From NCBI GenBank assembly GCA_902577625.1, contig CACGZX010000002.1, positions 1 through 58,841 on the forward strand: a stretch of 58,841 bases of DNA, in the 5' to 3' direction. The DNA is from an uncultured Pelagibacteraceae bacterium (GTDB taxonomy: Bacteria; Pseudomonadota; Alphaproteobacteria; Pelagibacterales; Pelagibacteraceae). The notes under the pieces were generated by a model, which was given only the letters and a program-made list of their open reading frames with translations, ran no database searches and had not been told where the DNA came from. Both the position numbers and the translations under genes were made by a program. Numbering within the stretch: position 1 is the stretch's first letter; each line of letters opens with the position of its first letter. This document shows positions 9,068-17,360 of the stretch, piece after piece.

Positions 9068-9619
9068 ATGATAAAAAATAATTATATAAATAAATTAAAA
9101 GAGTTGCCCGAAGCAACAAAGCAATTTGGAGGTCTTCTTATCTTAACACTTATTATAATTTTATCTTTTGGTATTTTAAATATTTATTGGGGAGGAGGAG
9201 ATGAATTAATTAAAAAAATGAAACTAGAAGAAGAAAGAATTGCAGAAGAAAAAAAACTTAATGCACTTATATCCCAACTTCCATCAGGTATTCTAGTAAC
9301 ATTTGATGGAACAGATAATTTTAGATTGACTGATGAACTATATGAAGCAGTTTGTAATGCAACAAAACTTCTTCCTCAACGTGCTATAATGGCTGCTCAT
9401 TTTTTAAATTATGAAGCTTACGAACTATATACTATCAATGGTAATAAAATTGATGAAACGTATGTTAAATGGGATAAAGAGAAAAATAAATGTTTTGCTG
9501 GTTACACTGTAAGTGGCGCGAATGTAGGAGTAAATAGAACTGCAAATGTAAGTGGAGAGGTTTTAAGTTTTTTAAGCACCGGAATTGATACAAGGGTTTA
9601 TTTTATTAAAAATTTTTAA
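9068..9619 (+). CDS. Hypothetical membrane-anchored protein
   Basis: This 183-aa protein is not recognised. One membrane segment lies at about residues 21-40 (FGGLLILTLIIILSFGILNI). A charged, coiled-coil-like stretch (about 48-66, KKMKLEEERIAEEKKLNAL) follows, and then a compact domain of about 115 residues that probably lies in the periplasm. It follows the MORN gene by 8 nt. Its stop is followed by a short Shine-Dalgarno-like sequence and the tmoV start. Function cannot be stated from the sequence. Confidence 0.65.
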   Translation: MIKNNYINKLKELPEATKQFGGLLILTLIIILSFGILNIYWGGGDELIKKMKLEEERIAEEKKLNALISQLPSGILVTFDGTDNFRLTDELYEAVCNATKLLPQRAIMAAHFLNYEAYELYTINGNKIDETYVKWDKEKNKCFAGYTVSGANVGVNRTANVSGEVLSFLSTGIDTRVYFIKNF

Positions 9620-9626
9620 GGAGGAA

Positions 9627-9692
9627 ATGAACAAATTATATAGATTTTATTTTATCTTAATTTCGTATAACTTTATTAAAATTTATGTCTGA
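9627..9692 (+). other. Possible 21-codon leader ORF overlapping the tmoV start
   Basis: An AAGGAGG sequence (9618-9624) sits just before an ATG at 9627 that opens 21 codons and stops at 9692, overlapping the tmoV start codon in another frame. The spacing to the ATG is only about 2 nt, which is short for good initiation. tmoV itself (ATG 9685) has no clear ribosome site, so coupling through this short frame is conceivable. It could equally be a chance frame. Confidence 0.25.
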
Positions 9693-10716
9693 ACCAGTAA
9701 TTAAATGTGAAGCTGTTTATAAAATTTTTGGAGAAAATGCCAAAAAAATGCTTAAAGATTCAAATGGCAATGTAGACGCAAAAACTTTTCAAGAAAATGG
9801 ATGCATAGTAGGTGTTAACAATGCTTCATTTGAAGTTTCAAAGGGAGAAATGTTAGTTGTAATGGGTTTATCTGGATCAGGTAAATCAACTTTGCTAAGA
9901 TGTATTTCTAGATTAACTGATGCAACAGGTGGAAAAATTTTTATAGAAGGTCAAGATTTACTTCAATTAAATAATAAAGAACTAATAGAGCTTAGAAGAA
10001 ATAAAATGGGAATGGTTTTTCAGAGTTTTGCTCTACTTCCTCATAAAACAGTTGTAGAAAATATTGCTTTCCCACTCCAAATTAAGGGAATTAAAACTGA
10101 AGATAGTATTAGTAAAGCAATGGATATGGTTAAACTTGTTGGTCTTGATGGAAGAGAAAACTATTTTCCAAGAGAACTTTCTGGAGGTCAACAACAACGA
10201 GTAGGTATTGCGAGATCATTGGCTGTAGAGCCAGATATTTGGTTTTTGGATGAACCTTTTTCTGCATTAGATCCATTAATTAGAAAAGAAATGCAGGATG
10301 AATTTTTAAGACTTCAAGATAAATTACAAAAAACAATTATGTTTATTACACATGATTTTGACGAGGCTCTAAAACTTGCTGATCGTATTGCCATTATGAA
10401 AGATGGAATAATTGAACAGCTAGACACACCTGCAAATATTGTTCTAAATCCAGCAACTGAATATGTAAGGAAATTTACAGAAGAAGTACCTAGAGAAAAA
10501 GTTCTATTAATTAAAGATGTAATGGACCCATCTACCACTGATAATTTGGGTGATTTGAAGGTTTTAAAAGATGAAATTATTGAAAATGTTGCTGAAAAAA
10601 TTTTAACACAAGAAAAATCAGTAGCAGTTATAGATAATAACAACAAAATTGTAGGCTCTATTAATCCAACAAAAATAATTAATACAGTTTTTGGAGGAAG
10701 AAAAAATAATAATTAA
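9685..10716 (+). CDS. tmoV: Betaine/TMAO ABC transporter ATP-binding protein
   Basis: This 343-aa ATPase has Walker A GLSGSGKST (about residues 61-69), the ABC signature LSGGQQQR (about 164), Walker B WFLDEPFSALDP, and the switch histidine in FITHDFDEA. The C-terminal 70 residues look like a single CBS-type regulatory domain (SVAVIDNNNKIVGSINPTKI), as in the ProV/OpuAA family, where it senses ionic strength. It energises import through the permease encoded 3 nt downstream. It is assigned to the TMAO system by linkage to tmoX and the double-length TmoW. It may also serve the ATPase-less ProX/ProW pair at 43358-45320. Confidence 0.87.
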   Translation: MSEPVIKCEAVYKIFGENAKKMLKDSNGNVDAKTFQENGCIVGVNNASFEVSKGEMLVVMGLSGSGKSTLLRCISRLTDATGGKIFIEGQDLLQLNNKELIELRRNKMGMVFQSFALLPHKTVVENIAFPLQIKGIKTEDSISKAMDMVKLVGLDGRENYFPRELSGGQQQRVGIARSLAVEPDIWFLDEPFSALDPLIRKEMQDEFLRLQDKLQKTIMFITHDFDEALKLADRIAIMKDGIIEQLDTPANIVLNPATEYVRKFTEEVPREKVLLIKDVMDPSTTDNLGDLKVLKDEIIENVAEKILTQEKSVAVIDNNNKIVGSINPTKIINTVFGGRKNNN

Positions 10717-10719
10717 ATC

Positions 10720-12873
10720 ATGGAATTAATAAAGAAATATCCAAAGTTATTTCAATGGTTATTTTTATTGATTGTATTTTTTGCTTTATGTTTTGCGATT
10801 GATGTTCCTGAAACATATAAATTTATACGAGGCCAAGCAGAATTTGTTAAAGATCCAAACCAAAGCTCCTTCGTTTTTCTCGGTAAAGAAGTAAGATATT
10901 ATGCTTTTGATGTCTTTTGGAGGTTACCTCCATTACTTGGATGGTTACCTATTTGGATAAATGATTCATTATTTTTTTTAATGAATGAATGGATGCCAAT
11001 TGAATTTTGGAATGAAGATACTCAAGAATTCAGAACTCGACCATTAGTTTTACAAATAAGTAGAAATTTAACTGCTTTTATGACGTTTTTAATAGAACTG
11101 ATTAGAGAGATTTTATTAGGTGGACTTGAAACTATTGTTGCATTTACTAGTTGGGATTGGATAGACAAAAACCCTTGGGCAGAGCTACCAGGTTTACCAT
11201 GGACTATTGTTGCTGCTGGTTCAGCAATACTTGCTTATAAACTAAGTGGTAAAGGTCTAGCTTTGTTTGCAGGTTTAGTTATGGTTTACATTTCTGTATT
11301 TGGTCAATGGAAACCATCGATGCAAACTCTTTCATTTATATTAGTTGCAGCACCATTATCATTTATTTTTGGCTTAGGCTTAGGTATAGCAGCATTTAAA
11401 AGTAAACGTGTTGAGAAAGCTTTATATCCAATACTTTTAGTTATGCAAACAATGCCACAATATGCGGTATTGGTTCCTGCGCTTGTTCTTTTTGGAGTTG
11501 GTGATCATGCTGCAGTAATTATAACTATGGTTGTTGCTGTTCCACCAATGATATTATTAACTATATTAGGTTTAAGAGCAATACCGCCAGAAGTTATTGA
11601 AGCAGGTAGGATGAGTGGATGTAATAATTGGCAACTGATGTTTAAAGTATTAATTCCAACTGCAAGAAGAGATATCTTAATTGGAGTAAACCAAGTCATA
11701 ATGGTTTGTTTTTCTATGGCTGTTATTTCTGCATTTATAGGAGCAAAAGGTTTGGGGTTTAATTTATTATTAGCCTTAAACCAACTCAATATTGGATTAG
11801 CTTTGGAAGCTGGATTATGTATTAGTTTAATTGCAATTCTTTTAGACAAAATGTCTTTGGCTTGGGCAAATAAACAAACAGATTATTTCGGCAATCTGAC
11901 ATTCTATCAAAGAAATAAAAATCTTTTATTTTTTGTTGCAACAGTAATTATAGGAATTGTACTTGCTTATGTTGGAACTTTTTTGTTCAAAGGTGGTTAC
12001 AACTACTTATTTGAAGTTCCACATAATAAAGGAATATCAACAGCAGATTTTTGGAATAAAGGTGTTGATTGGATTTTTGATACATTCTTTGTGTATATAA
12101 AAGCATTTAATACATGGTTGATTCAAGACGTGCTTCAGCCAATGAGAGCTTTATATTTAAGAATGCCTGCGGTTGCCACATTAGTTTTGGTGGTTGGAGC
12201 TGGATATTTAATTGGTGGGATTCGTTCAGCATTAGTTGTTTGCGGATTGACTTTATTTATAGCCTTAAGTCCATGGTGGGATAGAGCATTAGTGACAGCA
12301 TATATGGCAACTTTTGGAGTTATTGTATCTTGTTTAATTGGTTTTACAGTTGGAACTTTATGTTTTCAAAACAAACATTCCGCGAGTTTTATGCTGGGAG
12401 TTTGTGATATATTTCAAACTTTTCCTTCTTTTGTGTACTTAATTCCAGTGATGATGCTTTTTGGTATAACTGATACATCAGTTTTAATTGCAGTTATAGT
12501 TTATGCAACAATACCTGCAACACGTTATACAATTGAAGGTCTTAGAAGTGTTCCAGTTGGTTTGCATGATGCTGCAACAATGTCAGGTGTAAATAAATTC
12601 CAAAGATTGACTAAAATAGAATTTCCTTTAGCATTTCCTCACATGATGCTTGGCTTAAATCAAACAATTGTATTTGCATTGTTTATGGTGATCATTGGAG
12701 CATTTATTGGAACTGAAGATTTAGGACAATATATTCTAAAAGCATTATCAGATAAAAAAGGGGCAGGTATAGGATTTACACTTGGAATTTGCGTTGCTTT
12801 CATAGGTTTAATATTTGATAATTTAATTAGAACCTGGGTAGAGAAAAGAAAAAAACACCTTGGCATAAATTAA
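10720..12873 (+). CDS. tmoW: Double-length betaine/TMAO ABC permease
   Basis: At 717 aa this is about twice a normal ProW permease. Two BPD_transp_1 domains are visible, each with its own EAA-type loop: VIEAGRMSGCNNWQ near residue 292 and LHDAATMSGVNKFQ near 615. Each is surrounded by about five to six membrane segments. Both halves of the channel are therefore on one chain, as in the marine TmoW family. Between the halves is an extended loop with an extra hydrophobic region (about 400-500). It follows tmoV by 3 nt and precedes glpK by 4 nt. Confidence 0.87.
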   Translation: MELIKKYPKLFQWLFLLIVFFALCFAIDVPETYKFIRGQAEFVKDPNQSSFVFLGKEVRYYAFDVFWRLPPLLGWLPIWINDSLFFLMNEWMPIEFWNEDTQEFRTRPLVLQISRNLTAFMTFLIELIREILLGGLETIVAFTSWDWIDKNPWAELPGLPWTIVAAGSAILAYKLSGKGLALFAGLVMVYISVFGQWKPSMQTLSFILVAAPLSFIFGLGLGIAAFKSKRVEKALYPILLVMQTMPQYAVLVPALVLFGVGDHAAVIITMVVAVPPMILLTILGLRAIPPEVIEAGRMSGCNNWQLMFKVLIPTARRDILIGVNQVIMVCFSMAVISAFIGAKGLGFNLLLALNQLNIGLALEAGLCISLIAILLDKMSLAWANKQTDYFGNLTFYQRNKNLLFFVATVIIGIVLAYVGTFLFKGGYNYLFEVPHNKGISTADFWNKGVDWIFDTFFVYIKAFNTWLIQDVLQPMRALYLRMPAVATLVLVVGAGYLIGGIRSALVVCGLTLFIALSPWWDRALVTAYMATFGVIVSCLIGFTVGTLCFQNKHSASFMLGVCDIFQTFPSFVYLIPVMMLFGITDTSVLIAVIVYATIPATRYTIEGLRSVPVGLHDAATMSGVNKFQRLTKIEFPLAFPHMMLGLNQTIVFALFMVIIGAFIGTEDLGQYILKALSDKKGAGIGFTLGICVAFIGLIFDNLIRTWVEKRKKHLGIN

Positions 12874-12877
12874 AATT

Positions 12878-14356
12878 GTGAAAAAATTTCTTGTTGCTAT
12901 TGACCAAGGCACGACATCAACAAGAGTAATTTTATTTGATACAAAAGGTAACACAAAATTTGTATCACAGTTTGAATTTAAACAATATTTTCCAAAAAAT
13001 GGCTGGGTAGAACATAATCCAAATGAGATTTGGAAGACAACACTCAAATCATTAAAAAAAGTTACACAAAAAGCTAAGCAGTTAAAAGGAAAAATATTAA
13101 GTATTGGAATTACCAATCAGAGAGAAACAACTATCCTCTGGAATAAAAAAAATGGTAAACCAATTTACAATGCTATTGTTTGGCAGGATAGACGTACACA
13201 ACAATTTTGCCAAAATTTGAAAAAAAATAATTATGAAAATATTATTAGAAAAAAAACTGGCTTATTTATCGATCCATATTTTTCAGCAACGAAAATTAGA
13301 TGGATATTAGATCATGTAAAAGAATCAAAAAGATTATTAAAATTAAATAATTTACTATTTGGAACCATTGATACTTTTTTAATTTGGAAGCTCACTAAAG
13401 GAAAAAGACATTTAACTGAAGCAACTAATGCATCCAGAACAATGTTGTACAATATAAATACAAATCAATGGGATAAAAATATATTGAAAAAATTAAAGAT
13501 ATCACACAAAATTCTTCCAGAAGTAAAAAATTCAGCTGATAGTTTTGGAACTTTAGATAAAAAAATTATCGGAAAAGAAATCCCTATATCTGCTGTTTTA
13601 GGAGATCAGCAGGCAGCAGCAATTGGTCAATCTTGTTTTCAAAAAGGTTCAATCAAAAGTACTTATGGCACTGGTGCATTTGTAATAATGAATACCGGTT
13701 CAAAAAAAATTTTTTCAAAAAATAAATTATTGACCACAATTTGTTATCGAATAAATGGAAAAAATACTTATGCATTAGAAGGTTCAATTTTTATTGCTGG
13801 AGCAGGAATACAATGGCTTAGAGATAAAATAAAACTAATCAATAATGCTTATGAAACAGAAAATATTGCTAAATCAAAAAAAAATAATGAAGGTGTATAT
13901 GTAGTTCCAGCATTTAGTGGAATAGGTGCTCCCTATTGGAGACCAGATGCAAGAGGAGTCATTACCGGTTTAACAAGAAACAGTGATTGGAAAAGTTTAG
14001 TCAGAGCTGTTGTAGAATCTGTTGCTTATCAAAGTTATGATTTGTTTGATGCAATGAAAAAGGATGGACTTAAACCTAAATTGATTAAAGTTGATGGAGG
14101 AATGGTAGAGAACAATTGGTTTGCTCAATTTTTATCAGATATAATAAATTTAGATGTAATTAGACCAAAAACTCTAGAAACAACAGCGTTAGGGGCTGCA
14201 CTTTTAGCTGGATATCAGATTGGAGAATTTAAATCTTTGAATGAAATTCAAGTTAAGTGGAAAAAAGATAGAGTTTTTTCTCCAAAACTTAATAAATCAT
14301 TGAGAAATAATTTATTGCAAGGATGGAAACAAGCAATTAGAAAAACTTTAGCATAA
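12878..14356 (+). CDS. glpK: Glycerol kinase
   Basis: This 492-aa FGGY-family kinase has the typical length and start: QGTTSTRVILFD (residues about 8-19), TNQRETT, IYNAIVWQDRRT, the VLGDQQAAAIGQ phosphate loop, and the C-terminal VDGGMVENNW and TTALGAALLAG motifs. It makes sn-glycerol-3-phosphate from glycerol and ATP in the cytoplasm. Translation begins with GTG 4 nt after tmoW, and a glycerol-3-phosphate dehydrogenase gene follows 8 nt later, so the two form a glycerol module joined to the TMAO transporter operon. Confidence 0.95.
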   Translation: MKKFLVAIDQGTTSTRVILFDTKGNTKFVSQFEFKQYFPKNGWVEHNPNEIWKTTLKSLKKVTQKAKQLKGKILSIGITNQRETTILWNKKNGKPIYNAIVWQDRRTQQFCQNLKKNNYENIIRKKTGLFIDPYFSATKIRWILDHVKESKRLLKLNNLLFGTIDTFLIWKLTKGKRHLTEATNASRTMLYNINTNQWDKNILKKLKISHKILPEVKNSADSFGTLDKKIIGKEIPISAVLGDQQAAAIGQSCFQKGSIKSTYGTGAFVIMNTGSKKIFSKNKLLTTICYRINGKNTYALEGSIFIAGAGIQWLRDKIKLINNAYETENIAKSKKNNEGVYVVPAFSGIGAPYWRPDARGVITGLTRNSDWKSLVRAVVESVAYQSYDLFDAMKKDGLKPKLIKVDGGMVENNWFAQFLSDIINLDVIRPKTLETTALGAALLAGYQIGEFKSLNEIQVKWKKDRVFSPKLNKSLRNNLLQGWKQAIRKTLA

Positions 14357-14364
14357 TTTAAGCT

Positions 14365-15384
14365 ATGAAAAAAATATTAATAATTGGAGCTGGAGCAATG
14401 GGATCTGCTTTTTCGATTCCGTGTGCAGAAAATAATAATGATGTCACTATAATGGGCTCGGTATTAGAAGATGATTTTATTTCTTTAATAAAATCCAATA
14501 AAAATTTGCACCCAAGTTTAAATGTAATTTTGCCAAAAAAAATTAAAATTGAAAAATTTAGTACAATTGCTGATACCGATTTAGATTTAATCGTAGTTGC
14601 TGTTAGCTCAGCTGGAATTGATTGGGCAGGTGATGAGATTTCAAAATTTTATAAATCTAACACACCTATAATTTTATTAACAAAGGGTCTTTCAATAATT
14701 GATGATCAACTAACAACTTTAACTGAAAAACTAGAAATGATTTTGAAAAAAAATGGTCATAAAAATGTTAATATTTCTTCAGTTAAAGGACCATGTTTGG
14801 CATCGGGCCTTGCAAATAAAATAAGAACAGGAACTATAATAGCAAATAAAAATATTAAGGAGGCTCAAAAAATTCAGAATTTTATTCAAACAGAATATTA
14901 TAAATGTGAAATATCAGATGATATAGAAGGTATAGAAATTTCTTCAGCGATAAAAAATCTTTATTCAATGTTAATTGGTGGTTCACAAGGCTTAAGTAAC
15001 CCAGCTGCTTCAAAAGAAATCCAAGAAAAATATTTTTTAAATACCGCTGCTAGTTTAATTCATAGATCAATTTCTGAAATGGTAGAAATTGTTAATAGTT
15101 ATTCAGGAAAAACAGAAACTGTTTATGGTTTAGCTGGTTTAGGAGATATATATGTAAGTGTGTCTGGTGGAAGAAATAGCCAAATGGGAAAATATTTAGG
15201 ACAAGGCTATTTATACAAAGAGGCAAAAGAAAAATTTATGAAAAATACAACAGTTGAAGGCGCCCAATTGGCTTTTGATATTGGGCCAAAACTTATGGCA
15301 AAATTTGATAAAAGTAAATTTCCACTTTTATTTAGCATTTTGGAATGTATTTGCGAAAACAAAAAATTACAGATCGAATGGTAA
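14365..15384 (+). CDS. gpsA: NAD(P)-dependent glycerol-3-phosphate dehydrogenase family protein
   Basis: This 339-aa protein begins with a Rossmann nucleotide-binding motif (IIGAGAMGSAFS, about residues 5-16). It has the GpsA-type lysine segment LTKGLS, KGPCLASGLA, the IKNLYSM catalytic lysine region, and YGLAGLGDIYVSVSGGRNSQMG, equivalent to the family's GLGDL..T motif. It would interconvert glycerol-3-phosphate and dihydroxyacetone phosphate. It follows glycerol kinase by 8 nt, so it may act in the oxidative direction here. It differs enough from canonical GpsA (for example in the middle region) that a divergent paralogue is possible. It converges with tmm, 5 nt away, with no visible terminator. 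Confidence 0.8.
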   Translation: MKKILIIGAGAMGSAFSIPCAENNNDVTIMGSVLEDDFISLIKSNKNLHPSLNVILPKKIKIEKFSTIADTDLDLIVVAVSSAGIDWAGDEISKFYKSNTPIILLTKGLSIIDDQLTTLTEKLEMILKKNGHKNVNISSVKGPCLASGLANKIRTGTIIANKNIKEAQKIQNFIQTEYYKCEISDDIEGIEISSAIKNLYSMLIGGSQGLSNPAASKEIQEKYFLNTAASLIHRSISEMVEIVNSYSGKTETVYGLAGLGDIYVSVSGGRNSQMGKYLGQGYLYKEAKEKFMKNTTVEGAQLAFDIGPKLMAKFDKSKFPLLFSILECICENKKLQIEW

Positions 15385-15389
15385 TTATT

Positions 15390-16730
15390 CTATTTTTTTG
15401 GTTGATTTAAAAAAACTTTTGAAGAATCGTCCATTGCTGTCGCCCAAGGTGTATGATGTACTGGGGCAATAGATCCTGTAACAGGTGAAGAAAAAGATTT
15501 GTTTCTATATGTCATAATATCTTCTACTTTATGGTGTTCCCATTCTTTAAAATGTTTTCTAATTAATTCAAAATCAATTTTTGGATAATCAGATAGCCCG
15601 TGAAGTTCTTTAGTATATTCAGTTTGAAAGTCTATCATTTGATCTGGGTTTTCTAATTTTTCCTCTAGAGCAACCCATTTATTTATATCTTTTTCTATTT
15701 CTGAGCTATTTGGAATTTTACTTTTACCCATTATCACATCCCTTGCATACCACGCCTGACAATCAAACATATTAAAAGTATGAAATTGATCTTGCATACC
15801 TAAATAAAGTAATTTGTGATTATCTTGCCATACGACACCTTTATATAATTTTGGTGGATATAATCTATTTCTAGTTTTTAGCTTAAGGTCCTCAGTTAAA
15901 AATGGGAAATGATGAAGATAACCTGAACATAAAATTATTGCATCAGCCTCTTGTTCATGTCCATCTTTAAAGATTGCTTTATTTCCAACCAGTTTATCTA
16001 AATAATGCACTTCTTTTACTCCTTTAGGCCATTTAAAACCCATTGGGTTATTTCTGTAACCTATAGTTACACTTTTAGCTCCATACTTGTGGCATTGAAG
16101 AGCTACATCTTCTGCCGAATAACTGCTTCCTAAAACAATAACATTTTTTCCTCTAAATTCTTCGGCATCTCTAAAATCATGTGAATGCATTATTCTACCT
16201 GGAAAAGATTTCATTCCTGGATATTCTGGAATAAAGGGAACTGAAAAATGACCAGTTGATACAACTACATAATCAAAAGTATCTTTTGAAAATTTATCAT
16301 TTTTTTTATCATGGGAAGTAATTTCAAATTTATCTACATTGAAAATAACTTTAGAAACACTTGTACTAAATCTTACTTTATTTTTTAGATTACCTTTCTT
16401 TACTCTGCCGGTTATATAATCGTATAAAACTTCTCTAGGAGGAAATGATGGGATAGGTTTTCCAAAGTGTTCATCAAATGAATAGTCTGCAAATTCTAAA
16501 CATTCTTTTGGACCATTTGACCATAGATACCTGTACATACTGTTGGGAACAGGGTCACCGTATTGATCAGATCCAGTTCTCCAGCTATAGTTCCACAATC
16601 CACCCCAATCTTCTTGTTTTTCAAAACAAACTATTTCAGGTATTTTTTCACCATTTTTTTCAGCTTGTTCAAAAGATCTTAACATAGAAAGCCCACAAGG
16701 ACCTGTTCCTATAATAGCTACTTTTGTCAT
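15390..16730 (-). CDS. tmm: Trimethylamine monooxygenase (flavin-containing)
   Basis: This 446-aa protein has an FAD-binding GxGxxG (IGTGPCGLS, residues 7-15), the FMO fingerprint FPGRIMHSHDF (about 177) and the NADPH site VLGSSYSAEDVA. The length and the segments GGLWNYSWRTG and LEFADYSFDEHFG match bacterial Tmm, which oxidises trimethylamine to TMAO using NADPH and O2. The product would feed tdm at 4694. The start ATG gives the FAD motif its usual distance from the N-terminus. It diverges from the TRAP genes at 16789. Other N-oxidising FMOs are possible, but the TMAO context argues for Tmm. Confidence 0.9.
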   Translation of the reverse strand: MTKVAIIGTGPCGLSMLRSFEQAEKNGEKIPEIVCFEKQEDWGGLWNYSWRTGSDQYGDPVPNSMYRYLWSNGPKECLEFADYSFDEHFGKPIPSFPPREVLYDYITGRVKKGNLKNKVRFSTSVSKVIFNVDKFEITSHDKKNDKFSKDTFDYVVVSTGHFSVPFIPEYPGMKSFPGRIMHSHDFRDAEEFRGKNVIVLGSSYSAEDVALQCHKYGAKSVTIGYRNNPMGFKWPKGVKEVHYLDKLVGNKAIFKDGHEQEADAIILCSGYLHHFPFLTEDLKLKTRNRLYPPKLYKGVVWQDNHKLLYLGMQDQFHTFNMFDCQAWYARDVIMGKSKIPNSSEIEKDINKWVALEEKLENPDQMIDFQTEYTKELHGLSDYPKIDFELIRKHFKEWEHHKVEDIMTYRNKSFSSPVTGSIAPVHHTPWATAMDDSSKVFLNQPKK

Positions 16731-16788
16731 ATTATTTTTAAATCCCTCAAATAATTTATTAAATCTATCTTATCTAAATATTAATTCA

Positions 16789-17358
16789 ATGATTTTAATT
16801 CTTGCAATAATTCTAATTTTAATTTTAATTGTCATAAAAAATAACTCTATGCCAAAATTAATCTCTAGTTATGTAAAATTTATTGATTCAATTTGTATTA
16901 AAGTTGGGAGAATAGTTATGTATGGAGTTTTTTTTATGATGTTTGTGCTAATTCTTTCTTTTGTAACTAGAAATATAATTAATTATCCTTTGATGTGGAT
17001 AATTGAGATGGCTCAATTTACAATTACTGCATATTATTTATTGGGCGGTGGTTATTCCATGATTACTGATGATCACGTTAGAATGGATTTATTTTATGGA
17101 AGGCTTTCCGAAAGAGGAAAAGCAAAAATGGATGCTTTTACAAGTATGTTTTTAATTTTCTATTTAATAATTTTATTTTATGGATCTATAACAAGCTTAC
17201 AATACACCATTCAAACTAAACAAAAACTTTTTACAGCGTGGGCACCTTATGTTTGGCCAATAAAAAGTTTAATGTTAATTGGTATTTTATTAATGTTACT
17301 GCAAGCTTTTTCAATGCTTTTTAAAGATATAGCAAAAATAAAAGGTAAAAAAATATAA
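16789..17358 (+). CDS. TRAP transporter small permease (DctQ type)
   Basis: This 189-aa integral membrane protein contains the four DctQ helices (GVFFMMFVLILSFVTRNI; EMAQFTITAYYLLGG; MFLIFYLIILFYGSI; MLIGILLMLLQAF). The start at 16789 adds an extra hydrophobic N-terminal stretch; the ATG at 16849 would give a standard four-helix DctQ, so the true start is uncertain. It ends 2 nt before the large permease gene. Together with the binding protein at 18796 it forms a sodium-driven TRAP importer whose substrate cannot be read from the sequence. Confidence 0.85.
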   Translation: MILILAIILILILIVIKNNSMPKLISSYVKFIDSICIKVGRIVMYGVFFMMFVLILSFVTRNIINYPLMWIIEMAQFTITAYYLLGGGYSMITDDHVRMDLFYGRLSERGKAKMDAFTSMFLIFYLIILFYGSITSLQYTIQTKQKLFTAWAPYVWPIKSLMLIGILLMLLQAFSMLFKDIAKIKGKKI

Positions 17359-17360
17359 TT

